A stretch of DNA of 64,000 bases, from contig NZ_BSNY01000019.1 of the NCBI RefSeq assembly GCF_030160235.1, positions 1 to 64,000 of the forward strand. The letters run 5' to 3'. Positions 20,133-28,419 of this stretch are shown here, in pieces. Numbering within the stretch: the first letter of the stretch is position 1; each line of letters opens with the position of its first letter. Both the position numbers and the translations under genes were made by a program. The notes below the pieces were generated by a model. The model did no database searches. It saw nothing but the letters and a program-made list of their open reading frames with translations, and had not been told where the DNA came from. The stretch comes from Mesorhizobium huakuii. Lineage in GTDB: Bacteria; Pseudomonadota; Alphaproteobacteria; Rhizobiales; Rhizobiaceae.

Positions 20133-20702
20133 TCAGGATTGCGTCGCCGAGGCTTGCTCGGCATCGGACGAACCGGCGATCTCGAGCAGGGACGCCACCA
20201 GCAGTTCCCGCTCGTCCTTCGACAGCACGTCGGAATCGAAAAGGTTCATGCTGCGCAGCCCCTCGATGGCGAGGTAACAGACCAGTAGGGATTTGAGGTC
20301 TGACGTCTCGCCTTTCAGCCGTTCGAACAGCTGCCGCCTGAATGTCTTTATCGGCGTCATGAAATCGGGATCCTCGGCGATCGCCGAAAAGATCCACGAG
20401 GCCGAAGGTCGCTTTTCCTCGCAATCATCGGCCGACAGCCTGATGTACACCGCGAGCGGATTCTTGTCATTGTCGTTGCTGCTGGCGGTCTCCAGCGCCT
20501 GCTCGAAATCGCGCAGGTAGCCTTCGACCAGCCCCTGCATCAATTTGGCCTTGGTCGGGAAATTGTAGAGCAACCCGCCCTTCGACACGCCGGCGCGGCT
20601 GGCGACGGCATCCAGCGACAGGCTGCCGGGCCCGGATTCCCGGGCAACATCAGCCGCCGCCGCGAGTATCTTCTCGCGCGAGTTCGGTCGTTGGGCTCTC
20701 AT
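20133..20702 (-). CDS. TetR-family repressor, probably of the adjacent RND pump
   Basis: 189 aa. N-terminal helix-turn-helix at about 10-55 (SREKILAAAADVARE, then SLDAVASRAGVSKGGLLYNFPTK); the C-terminal ligand domain is divergent, as usual. The ATG at 20702 has GGGAGG 5 bases upstream. It is divergent from the membrane fusion protein gene, with a 14-bp palindrome between -35 and -10 elements of the pump promoter. This arrangement predicts ligand-relieved repression of efflux. The inducing compound is unknown. Confidence 0.87.
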   Translation of the reverse strand: MRAQRPNSREKILAAAADVARESGPGSLSLDAVASRAGVSKGGLLYNFPTKAKLMQGLVEGYLRDFEQALETASSNDNDKNPLAVYIRLSADDCEEKRPSASWIFSAIAEDPDFMTPIKTFRRQLFERLKGETSDLKSLLVCYLAIEGLRSMNLFDSDVLSKDERELLVASLLEIAGSSDAEQASATQS

Positions 20703-20731
20703 GGCGCCTCCCTTCGCAAGCTTAGGCCCAA

Positions 20732-20760
20732 TTGACAAGACCGTCCAGACGGTACAGTAA
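20732..20760 (+). promoter_or_regulatory. RND pump promoter with TetR operator in the spacer
   Basis: TTGACA at 20732-20737 is a consensus -35. The perfect palindrome ACCGTC-CA-GACGGT occupies 20740-20753, with weak -10 candidates TACAGT/CAGTAA just after. A repressor bound here would block RNA polymerase. Confidence 0.72.
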
Positions 20761-20847
20761 AGCCGCCACTATTTGAAATCGGGACCCGCAGTCGATATGT
20801 GTCCCGATGTCCGCGCTTCGCGCCGGATTTCGACTGAGGGGACTTCC

Positions 20848-22176
20848 TTGTTCAAGCGCATACTCCGTTTCTTCGTCATCATTCTCGTCCTGGCCGTGCT
20901 GGTCGTTGTGGTCGGCGGCATCGTCGGCTTCAACTTCCTGCGCGACAACGGCATCAAGCAGTATTTCGCCACGATGAAGCCGCCGGCGGCGACCGTGTCG
21001 ACGACCATCGCCAAGCCGTCGAGCTGGACGCCGGGCGTCGAGGCGATCGGTACGGTGCGAGCCGTGCGTGGTGTCGACCTGACCGTCGAGACCACCGGCA
21101 TCGTCAAGGACATCCTTTTCCATGCCAACCAGAAAGTGGCGGCCAATGCGGTGCTGTTGCAGCTCGACGATGCCGTCGAGCGCGCCGATCTCGACGCACA
21201 GAAGGCGCAGGCCGCGCTAGATCAGACGTCGCTGACCCGCGCCATCGAACTGACCAGGCGGGGCGTCGGCTCCGACTCGACGCTGGATACCGCACGGGCG
21301 GCGGCTTCGGCTTCGGCGTCCCAGGTCACCAAGCTGCAGGCCGTGCTCGACCAGAAGCAGCTGACGGCGCCTTTCGGCGGCACGGTCGGTATTCCGAAGA
21401 TCGATATCGGCCAGTATTTGGCGCCCGGCACCGCCGTGGTGACGCTGCAGGATCTCGACACGATGCGGGTCGATTTCTCGGTCCCCGAACAGCAGCTGCC
21501 GCTGCTCAAGATCGGCCAGACGGTTCGGCTTGGCCTGAGCGGCGCGGACATGCCGTTTGCCGGCGAAATCCGGGGCATCGACCCCAAGATCGACCCGTCC
21601 AGCCGGCTGGTGAACATCCGGGCGGAAGTCGCCAATCCCGACGGCAAGCTGACCCCTGGCCAGTTCGTGCAGGTGCGTGTCGAACTGCCCGAGGAGCAGA
21701 ACGTGCTGACGCTGCCGCAGACGGCGCTGACCACCAGCCTCTATGGCGACTATATCTTCGTGGTGCAGCCGGCCAAGCCCGCCGGCACCGCGCCGGCGCA
21801 GCCCGCCAAGCCGGAAGAAAAGCCGGCCGCGGCGGCCACCGACAAGCCAGCGGATGCGAAGCCGGCGACTGATGCCATGAAGCCGGCCGCCGACGCTGCA
21901 AAGCCGGCGGACAAAGCCGCTTCCGATGCCACCAAGCCGGCTGCCGACCCGGCCAAGCCGGCGGCGGAAGGCGACAAGCCCGCGCTGGTGCTGTCCCAGG
22001 TCTTCGTCAAGCCCGGCCGCCGCAATCAGGGCATGGTCGAGATCGTCGAAGGGCTGAAGGCCGGCGACGAAGTCGTCACGGCAGGTCAGAACCGGCTCTT
22101 CAACGGCATGTCCGTCAATGTCGACAACACCATCGACCCGACCAAATCGGCGAACAAGCAGGCCGACCAGCAATGA
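20848..22176 (+). CDS. RND efflux membrane fusion protein
   Basis: 442 aa. An N-terminal membrane anchor (about 5-30) rather than a lipobox, then lipoyl and hairpin domains (VDLTVETTGIVKDILFHANQ, then QLTAPFGGTVG), beta-barrel and a membrane-proximal domain. It links the RND pump to an outer-membrane channel, which is not encoded here. TTG 20848 is chosen since GAGGGG lies about 7 bases upstream and the protein begins with the anchor. About 70 residues (about 310-380) between the barrel and the final domain are low-complexity, with repeated K-P-A(A/D) units, an unusual insertion for this family. Stop and next start overlap by four bases (ATGA). Confidence 0.88.
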   Translation: MFKRILRFFVIILVLAVLVVVVGGIVGFNFLRDNGIKQYFATMKPPAATVSTTIAKPSSWTPGVEAIGTVRAVRGVDLTVETTGIVKDILFHANQKVAANAVLLQLDDAVERADLDAQKAQAALDQTSLTRAIELTRRGVGSDSTLDTARAAASASASQVTKLQAVLDQKQLTAPFGGTVGIPKIDIGQYLAPGTAVVTLQDLDTMRVDFSVPEQQLPLLKIGQTVRLGLSGADMPFAGEIRGIDPKIDPSSRLVNIRAEVANPDGKLTPGQFVQVRVELPEEQNVLTLPQTALTTSLYGDYIFVVQPAKPAGTAPAQPAKPEEKPAAAATDKPADAKPATDAMKPAADAAKPADKAASDATKPAADPAKPAAEGDKPALVLSQVFVKPGRRNQGMVEIVEGLKAGDEVVTAGQNRLFNGMSVNVDNTIDPTKSANKQADQQ

Positions 22177-25100
22177 GCTTTTCCGATCTCTTCATTCGCC
22201 GGCCCGTCCTGTCGACGGTCCTTGCCTGCATGATCCTGCTCTTGGGTTTCCAGGGCATCTTCAACCTGTCGATCCGCCAGTATCCGAAGGTTGACGAAAC
22301 CGCGATCACCATCACGACGGCCTATCCGGGCGCCAGCGCCGACCTGATCCAGGGCTTCATTTCCGCCCCGATCGCGCGCGCCGTCGCCTCGACCGAGAAC
22401 ATCGACTACGTCACCTCGTCCAGCCGCCCGTCCTCCAGCACCGTGACGGTGCAGATGAAGCTCGGCTCCAATCCCGACGTGGCGCTGACCGAAGTGTTGT
22501 CCAAGGTCCAGGGCGTGCGCGGCACCTTGCCGGACGCCTCCAAGGATCCGGTCATCGTCAAGGGCACCGGCCAGCAGTTCGCGATGATGTACATCTCGAT
22601 GCAGAATCCGAACATGACGAAGGAGCAGCTGACGGAGTATATCGAGCGCGTCATCCGGCCCCGCATGTCGACGGTCGAAGGCGTCGCCGACGTCCAGATC
22701 TTCGGCGCCCAGCAATATTCGATGCGCGTCTGGATCGACCCTGTCCGGCTTGCCGCGCGCGGTGTGACGGCGGCGGAAGTGCTGACGGCGATCAACAATT
22801 CCAACTTCCTGTCGGCGCCCGGCAACACCCAGAACGAATATGTCGTTTCGTCGATCACCGTGCGCTCGACGCTGCAGACGCCGGAAGCCTTCGCCGAACT
22901 GCCCCTGCGCTCGACCGATGGCAATGTGGTGCGGCTGCGCGACGTCGCCCGCGTCGAACTCGGCGCGGAAAATACCGACACCAGGGTGTCCTTCAACGGC
23001 AAGCCCGGCACCTTCCTCGCCATCTTCCCGACCCCGGCGGCCAACCCGCTGACCACCGCGGCAGCGCTCACCAAGCTCGTGCCGCAGATCCAGGAAACGT
23101 TGCCGAAAGGCATGACGATCGAGGTCGTCTACGACGCGACCGGGCAGATCAGCGCTTCGATCGAGGAGGTGTTCAAGACCATCGGCGAGGCTGTTGCCAT
23201 CGTCGTCGTGGTCATCCTTCTGTTCCTTGGCTCGTTCCGTTCTGTGATGATGCCGATCATCACCATTCCGTTGTCGCTGATCGGCGTCTGCTTCCTGTTG
23301 TTTGCGGTGGGCTATTCGATCAACCTTCTGTCGCTGCTGGCCATGGTGCTGGCGATCGGTCTTGTGGTCGATGACGCCATCGTGGTGGTGGAGAACATCC
23401 ACCGCCACATGGAAGAAGACCACATGACGCCGATGCAGGCCGCGTTCAGCGGCATGCGCGAAATCGCCTCGGCCATCGTCGCCATGACCATGACGCTGGC
23501 CGCCGTGTTCGCGCCGCTGGCCTTCACCGGCGGCCTGACCGGCGCGCTCTTCCGCGAATTCGCTGTGACGCTCGCCGGCTCGGTGGTGCTGTCGGGCGTC
23601 ATCGCCGTCACCATCACCCCGATGATGTCGGCGCGCCTCCTGAAGGCCGGCACGCCCGGCCGTTTCCAGCGCATTGTGGACGGCATTTTCGCGCGGGTCG
23701 AGCACGTCTATGAGCGTGCCGTCACCGGTTCCCTGAACTACCGTCCTTTGACGCTGATCATCGTGCTGGCGCTCGTCGGCGTGACCGGTTTCATGTTCAC
23801 CAAGACCTCGAGCGAGCTGGCGCCGGAAGAGGATCAGGGCTTCCTGCTCTCGCTCGTGACCGCGCCGGCCTATGCGACATCGGATTACACCGAAACCTAT
23901 GTCAACCAGATGCTCGGCCTGGTCAGGGATATTCCGGAAACGCGGGCGCAGTTCTCGGCGGTCGCCTTCGGCGGCACCACAAACAGCGCCTTCGTCGGCT
24001 TTGCCTTCAAGGATTGGGCTGAGCGCAAGCGCAATTCCAAGGAATTGCAGGCCGACATCACGGCCCGCATCGCCAAGGTGGCGGGCGTGCAGGCCTTCGT
24101 CTTCGCGCCGCCGACGCTGCCGGGCTCCGGTGGCGGCCTCCCGATCGCCCTTGTGGTGCGCTCGACGGGCGATTCCGCGGAAGTGTACAAGGCGGCCGAG
24201 CAGATCAAGAACAAGGCGCAGGCCTCCGGCCGTTTCATCGTCGTGCAGAACTCGATGTCTTATGATTCGCCGCAGGTGACTGTGACCATCGACCGCGACC
24301 GCGCGGCTGCGCTGAACCTGCCGATCGCCGATATCGGCCGCACGCTGACGCTGCTGGTGGGCGGCGCCGAAGTGGCGCAGTTCGACCGCGACTCCAACAG
24401 CTATGACATCATCCCCCAAGTGCCGCAGCAATTCCGCGACAACCCCGAAAAGCTCGGCGAATACTTCGTGCGCAGCGTGACGGGCGAGATGGTGCCGCTG
24501 TCGGCCGTGGTCAAGATTTCGAACAATGCCTCGCCGGCGGCGATCGAGCAGTTCAACCAGCTGAATTCGTCGACCATCTCGGCACTGCCGCTGCCCGGCG
24601 TCACCACGGGCGACGGGTTGAAGGTCCTCGAGGATATTGCCAGGGAGAGCCTGCCCGACACCTTCTTCATCGACTATTCCGGCCAGTCCCGGCAGGAGAA
24701 GGAACAGGGCAACACCATCCTGATCGCTTTCGCAGCGGCCGTTATCGTCATCTACCTGGTGCTGGCGGCGCAGTTTGAAAGCTTCCGCGACCCGTTGATC
24801 ATCATGATGGCGGTGCCGCTGTCGATCTTCGGCGCGATCGTGCCGCTCAATCTCGGCCTCGGCACGCTCAACATCTACACGCAGGTGGGCCTGATCACGC
24901 TGATCGGCCTGATCACCAAGCACGGCATCCTGCTGGTCGAATTCGCCAACCAGCAGCGCGAGGCGCATGGCATGCGGCGGCGCGACGCCATCATCGCCTC
25001 GGCCAAGGTGCGCCTGCGGCCGATCCTGATGACGACGGCGGCGATGGCGCTGGGCGTCGTGCCGCTGATCACGTCGAGCGGCGCCGGTGCGGCGGCCCGC

Positions 25101-25256
25101 TACTCGATGGGCCTGGTCATCTTCACCGGCATTCTGGTCGGCACCATGTTCACGCTCTTCGTCGTGCCCATGTTCTACACCTTCATCGCCAGCAAGGACC
25201 TGCCGCATCTTGCGGAAAAGCCGGATCCGAGGCTGATGCCGGCATTGCCGGACTGA
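22173..25256 (+). CDS. RND multidrug efflux transporter, inner-membrane pump
   Basis: 1027 aa, full length for the HAE1 family, with two internal repeats of six transmembrane helices and large periplasmic loops. The TM4 proton-relay motif GLVVDDAIVVVENIHRHMEE is intact at about 398-417. Proton-driven export of hydrophobic compounds is expected. It is translationally coupled to the fusion protein and ends at a strong terminator. No TolC-type gene follows, so a shared outer-membrane channel elsewhere is likely. Confidence 0.93.
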   Translation: MSFSDLFIRRPVLSTVLACMILLLGFQGIFNLSIRQYPKVDETAITITTAYPGASADLIQGFISAPIARAVASTENIDYVTSSSRPSSSTVTVQMKLGSNPDVALTEVLSKVQGVRGTLPDASKDPVIVKGTGQQFAMMYISMQNPNMTKEQLTEYIERVIRPRMSTVEGVADVQIFGAQQYSMRVWIDPVRLAARGVTAAEVLTAINNSNFLSAPGNTQNEYVVSSITVRSTLQTPEAFAELPLRSTDGNVVRLRDVARVELGAENTDTRVSFNGKPGTFLAIFPTPAANPLTTAAALTKLVPQIQETLPKGMTIEVVYDATGQISASIEEVFKTIGEAVAIVVVVILLFLGSFRSVMMPIITIPLSLIGVCFLLFAVGYSINLLSLLAMVLAIGLVVDDAIVVVENIHRHMEEDHMTPMQAAFSGMREIASAIVAMTMTLAAVFAPLAFTGGLTGALFREFAVTLAGSVVLSGVIAVTITPMMSARLLKAGTPGRFQRIVDGIFARVEHVYERAVTGSLNYRPLTLIIVLALVGVTGFMFTKTSSELAPEEDQGFLLSLVTAPAYATSDYTETYVNQMLGLVRDIPETRAQFSAVAFGGTTNSAFVGFAFKDWAERKRNSKELQADITARIAKVAGVQAFVFAPPTLPGSGGGLPIALVVRSTGDSAEVYKAAEQIKNKAQASGRFIVVQNSMSYDSPQVTVTIDRDRAAALNLPIADIGRTLTLLVGGAEVAQFDRDSNSYDIIPQVPQQFRDNPEKLGEYFVRSVTGEMVPLSAVVKISNNASPAAIEQFNQLNSSTISALPLPGVTTGDGLKVLEDIARESLPDTFFIDYSGQSRQEKEQGNTILIAFAAAVIVIYLVLAAQFESFRDPLIIMMAVPLSIFGAIVPLNLGLGTLNIYTQVGLITLIGLITKHGILLVEFANQQREAHGMRRRDAIIASAKVRLRPILMTTAAMALGVVPLITSSGAGAAARYSMGLVIFTGILVGTMFTLFVVPMFYTFIASKDLPHLAEKPDPRLMPALPD

Positions 25257-25271
25257 CAGAAGCCGAAGAAC

Positions 25272-25306
25272 AAAAAAGAGGCCGGGAAATCCCGGCCTCT
25301 TTTTTT
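25272..25306. terminator. Rho-independent terminator after the RND pump
   Basis: A perfect 16-bp stem (25272-25287 with 25290-25305) with AA loop, A-rich left flank and seven T on the right. It also can serve the convergent transpeptidase gene. Confidence 0.93.
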
Positions 25307-25385
25307 GGCTGCGCTCGATACCGCCGGGATGTTCCGGAGGGAGTCCTGAACAGGCGCGGCAACCCGCCGGCCAGCCCGCAGCCTG

Positions 25386-25841
25386 CTACTTGACGATGAC
25401 GATGCTGGTGTTGGCGGGCCCGAAGGTCTCGACAAGCTGGTAGAAATCGGCGGCATTGTCCGGGTGCAGCCGCACGCAGCCATGCGAGGCCGGCTGGCCG
25501 AGGCGCTTGATGGCATAGGTGGCGTGCACCGCGTAGCCGCCGCTGAAGAACACCGAGTGCGGCATCGGCGCATTGTCGTACTTCTTCGAATACCACATCT
25601 CATGCATGCGCGTCGGCTTGAACGAGCCGGTCGGCGTCACATGTGCCCTGTCGCCGGTGGAAACCTTCCAGGCGAAGGTCGGCCGGCCATCGACCGAGAC
25701 CTCCATGATCTGCTGCGAAAGCGAGACCCGCGCCACGATCTTGTTGGCGGCATGGGCTGCGTTGGCGCCGAACAGAAGCGCAGTGCCCGTGAGCGCGGCG
25801 GCGGTGATGTTGATGAGCTTGGCGGCAATGGTGGTGTGCAT
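25386..25841 (-). CDS. L,D-transpeptidase (YkuD domain), exported
   Basis: 151 aa. Signal peptide with AHA-AN cleavage at about residue 31, then a YkuD domain with the catalytic motif HATYAIKRLGQPASHGCVRL; the nucleophilic Cys is in SHGCVRL at about 120. Such enzymes cross-link peptidoglycan (3-3 bonds) or anchor outer-membrane proteins. The length is that of the minimal single-domain enzymes. ATG 25841 has GAGGGG 6 bases upstream. The gene stands alone, convergent with the RND operon. Confidence 0.9.
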   Translation of the reverse strand: MHTTIAAKLINITAAALTGTALLFGANAAHAANKIVARVSLSQQIMEVSVDGRPTFAWKVSTGDRAHVTPTGSFKPTRMHEMWYSKKYDNAPMPHSVFFSGGYAVHATYAIKRLGQPASHGCVRLHPDNAADFYQLVETFGPANTSIVIVK

Positions 25842-26183
25842 GATGTCCCCTCTCTCTCTGCCGGTCAGGCCGGCTCCAATTCGATGAGCGGCTTATCGTC
25901 GTGGCATGTTTCGGGGAGATTTCGCGAAATGCTCGTTTGTGTTTCGAATCTGTTTCCTCTGGTTAACAGGTCAAGGCACCACGGCGACGATGATCGCACC
26001 CGCAAACGTCGGCGAGATGCGGCACATAGGTATCGCCTGCAAAACGAAAGTTCGAATTGCTTCTTTTTGAAAGAGCAAGGGGCAATCTCGAAACCAATCT
26101 GCAACAAAGCGCGGCTTCGGGCGGCATGATCCGGATACGGGCCGCCCGCAAGGTTGACGTAACGAAAGCAGACGGCAACGACC
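25842..26183. other. 342-bp region without a clear gene
   Basis: It contains the promoter side of the transpeptidase gene near 25842-25940 and then a moderately AT-richer stretch (about 25930-26100) that could carry a plus-strand promoter for the small genes downstream. I see no RNA gene and no repeat. Confidence 0.4.
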
Positions 26184-26516
26184 ATGGGAACGAAAACGAA
26201 CACGCGGTCCTGGCTCTTCAGGATCAGCATCGCGGCAGCAGTCACTGGCGGTGTCGGCACGGTTGCCGGCGGCCCCGTGGCAAGGCTGGCGGCGATGAGT
26301 ACGAGCGAGATCTCTACCCTGCACGTCGCCCTGTTTTCCGCCTCGGTCTGGATTGTTTCCAGCCTGCGCATCACCCGGCTCAAGGCCCTCTGGCGGGTTG
26401 GCCTTCGGTTGCTGGCATTGCGCGGCCCCTCCGGCAACTTGCTGCCGAGAGGACCGAAGGCCCGCGCCGCTGCGGGGGGCTCCGTGAGCGGCGCGGGCAC
26501 TTCGGGAGTTTCCTGA
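26184..26516 (+). CDS. hypothetical small membrane protein (weak call)
   Basis: 110 aa if translated from ATG 26184. Residues about 9-35 and 44-62 are hydrophobic enough for two membrane segments, and the C terminus is basic then Gly/Ser/Ala-rich. I do not recognise the family. There is no good ribosome-binding site, and overlapping frames are also open, so this may be spurious. Confidence 0.3.
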   Translation: MGTKTNTRSWLFRISIAAAVTGGVGTVAGGPVARLAAMSTSEISTLHVALFSASVWIVSSLRITRLKALWRVGLRLLALRGPSGNLLPRGPKARAAAGGSVSGAGTSGVS

Positions 26517-26572
26517 AGCGACCCGCGACATACTCATTTTTGAAGAACTGGCATTTCTGGGGAGTTGGAACG

Positions 26573-26740
26573 ATGAAGACGAAATTCGCCGCCTCTGTGC
26601 TTTCCGCACTGCTCTATGCGCAGGGCCTGCTTGGCTTTGCCGCCCTGGCCACCGTGCTCCTCAAGGAGCGTGCCCACGCAAACGAACTCGTCGTGAGCAG
26701 CGACATGCCATCGGGTCCGTCGCTGCTGGTGGTGCGCTGA
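26573..26740 (+). CDS. small exported protein, 55 aa
   Basis: Starts MKTKFAASVLSALLYAQ and has a long hydrophobic stretch followed by an AHA-NE site near residue 38, a plausible signal peptide giving a very short mature peptide that ends in SLLVVR. GGGGAG lies about 10 bases before the ATG. A 9-bp stem (26748-26756 with 26769-26777) lies just after the stop. I cannot name a family. Confidence 0.5.
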   Translation: MKTKFAASVLSALLYAQGLLGFAALATVLLKERAHANELVVSSDMPSGPSLLVVR

Positions 26741-26807
26741 GCCGCGGGAGCATCGGCAGGAGGAAAATCCGATGCTCAGCCAGAAAGACAGCCCGGGCAG
26801 CCTGCCG

Positions 26808-27518
26808 TCAGTCGGTGAATTGCTGCGGCGGATCAAACCGGTAGCCCGCGCCACGTATGGTGGTGATGGTCTCTGTGTCGAGCTTGCGGCGCAGCCGCAC
26901 GATGCGCGAATCGATCGAGCGATCGAAGGCGTCGGCATTCTCGGCCGGTGCCGCGGCGATGATGTCGTCACGCGTCAGCACCTTGCGGGGGCTCGCCAGG
27001 AACAACCTGAGCAACGCCACCTGACCGGGCGAAAGCTGCTCCTCCGTACCGGACCGGTGCATGACGATGGCCGATCTCAGATCGACGGTCGCGTTCTCCA
27101 GCACGATCAGTTCCTGCGTGCCCCTGCCACGGCGCGACAGCAGGCCACCGACACGGGCGGCGAGTTCCCTGACATTGAGCGGGCTTTCGACGACGTCGGC
27201 CGCACCCAGTTCGAGCGCCAGCACCTTGTCGACGAGATCGGCCGGCCGGCAGATCAGGATGAAATCAGGCCCATTCCGGCCGCCCTCGCCCTGGCCGCCA
27301 TAGCGCCGGAGCAGATCCCGCCCTTCCGCCTGGCTGAGACTGTCACCGACGACAACGACATCGATGCCCCCGCCCGCCAGCAGCGATTCCCCCTCCCAGG
27401 GCTGTCGCGCCTGGCGCACGTCATGGCCACGCCGCTCGAGATGGTCGGCAAGTTCGGTCGCGACCACTTCGGCGACGGAAACAAGCGCAATGACGGCTCG
27501 TGCAGCCATGTTTTCCAA
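26808..27518 (-). CDS. OmpR-type winged-helix regulator with degenerate receiver
   Basis: 236 aa from a TTG at 27518 (AAGGG 5 bases upstream); ATG 27509 is an alternative. The C-terminal DNA-binding domain is intact (LSPGQVALLRLFLASPRKVLTRDDII, split near residue 160, and IRGAGYRF at the end). The N-terminal receiver lacks the acidic pair after the first strand. At the phospho-acceptor position Gly replaces Asp (VVVVGDSLS, with an Asp one residue later). It probably works without phosphorylation. It is divergent from a canonical OmpR-type regulator. Confidence 0.78.
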   Translation of the reverse strand: MENMAARAVIALVSVAEVVATELADHLERRGHDVRQARQPWEGESLLAGGGIDVVVVGDSLSQAEGRDLLRRYGGQGEGGRNGPDFILICRPADLVDKVLALELGAADVVESPLNVRELAARVGGLLSRRGRGTQELIVLENATVDLRSAIVMHRSGTEEQLSPGQVALLRLFLASPRKVLTRDDIIAAAPAENADAFDRSIDSRIVRLRRKLDTETITTIRGAGYRFDPPQQFTD

Positions 27519-27602
27519 CCGTTCCCTTGCAACCGGATATGAGTGCTGGACATGATGTTTATACCCAATCTACTTTCCACTGAAAGTGGGAGCGAGAGCA
27601 TC

Positions 27603-28328
27603 GTGCGGGCAAGAATAGTGATCGTCGAGGACGAGCCCGACCTGAGGGACGCGGTTGCCGAATATCTCGGCGCCGCTGGCTATGATGTGGCGACCGCTGA
27701 AACCGCCTCCGCCGCGCGCAGCCTGATCGAGACCCAGGCCTTCCATCTGGCCATTCTCGACATCGCCATGCCCGGCGAGGACGGGCTGTCGCTGGGCCGC
27801 TGGCTGCGCTCGAGAATGCCGATCGGCATCATCTACGCGACCGCCGCCGGCACGGCGCTCGACCGCATCGTCGGGCTGGAGCTCGGCGCCGACGACTATA
27901 TCGTCAAGCCATACGAACTGCGCGAGGTGCTGGCGAGGGTGCGCAGCGTGCTGCGCCGCGTGCCGCAGCCGACGGAGCTGCTTGACAGGAAAGCCAGGAC
28001 AGACCGCCGTTCCGTCTCCTTCGGCCCGTTCCAGGCCGATCTCGACGGCAGGCTGGTCACCGGCGCCAACGGCACCGTGATCGACATGGCCAAGAGCGAA
28101 TTCGACGTGCTGGAGGTTTTCCTGACCCGCGCCAACCGGCTGCTGACCCGCGCCGCGATCTCGGAGGCGATCGGCTTCACCGAGGATCCGGAATCATCGC
28201 GCGCCGTCGACATCCGCATCATGCGCCTGCGCAAGAAGATCGAGGCGGATCCGGCCAACCCGAAATTCCTGCGCACGGTGCGCGGCGAAGGCTATATCTT
28301 CTCGCTGCCGACCGGCGACAGCAACTGA
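27603..28328 (+). CDS. OmpR-family response regulator
   Basis: 241 aa. Receiver with acidic pocket VEDEPD, phospho-acceptor Asp in LDIAMPGEDG (about residue 52) and Lys in DDYIVKPYE. The winged helix ends in RTVRGEGYIF. I used GTG 27603 (GAGAG 5 bases upstream) because it gives the usual family length; in-frame starts further upstream would add an unconserved leader. The hybrid kinase gene begins about 90 bases downstream and could be its partner. Confidence 0.87.
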   Translation: MRARIVIVEDEPDLRDAVAEYLGAAGYDVATAETASAARSLIETQAFHLAILDIAMPGEDGLSLGRWLRSRMPIGIIYATAAGTALDRIVGLELGADDYIVKPYELREVLARVRSVLRRVPQPTELLDRKARTDRRSVSFGPFQADLDGRLVTGANGTVIDMAKSEFDVLEVFLTRANRLLTRAAISEAIGFTEDPESSRAVDIRIMRLRKKIEADPANPKFLRTVRGEGYIFSLPTGDSN

Positions 28329-28419
28329 GCGCCAGGACCACAGGGTCTCAGGTTCAGGCCGTTGCTCGCCGATCGAATGGGGCCGATCGGATGGGCATAC
28401 TTTGGAATAGCGGCTGAAA

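Noticed and set aside
22086-25208. 1040-codon open frame antisense to the RND pump gene
   Set aside because: Its composition is His/Arg/Gly/Asp-rich without any domain, as expected for a shadow of a GC-rich gene; the plus-strand RND protein is unmistakable.
26748-26777. 9-bp stem after the 55-aa gene as a Rho-independent terminator
   Set aside because: No T-tract follows on either strand; could be structural but does not qualify.
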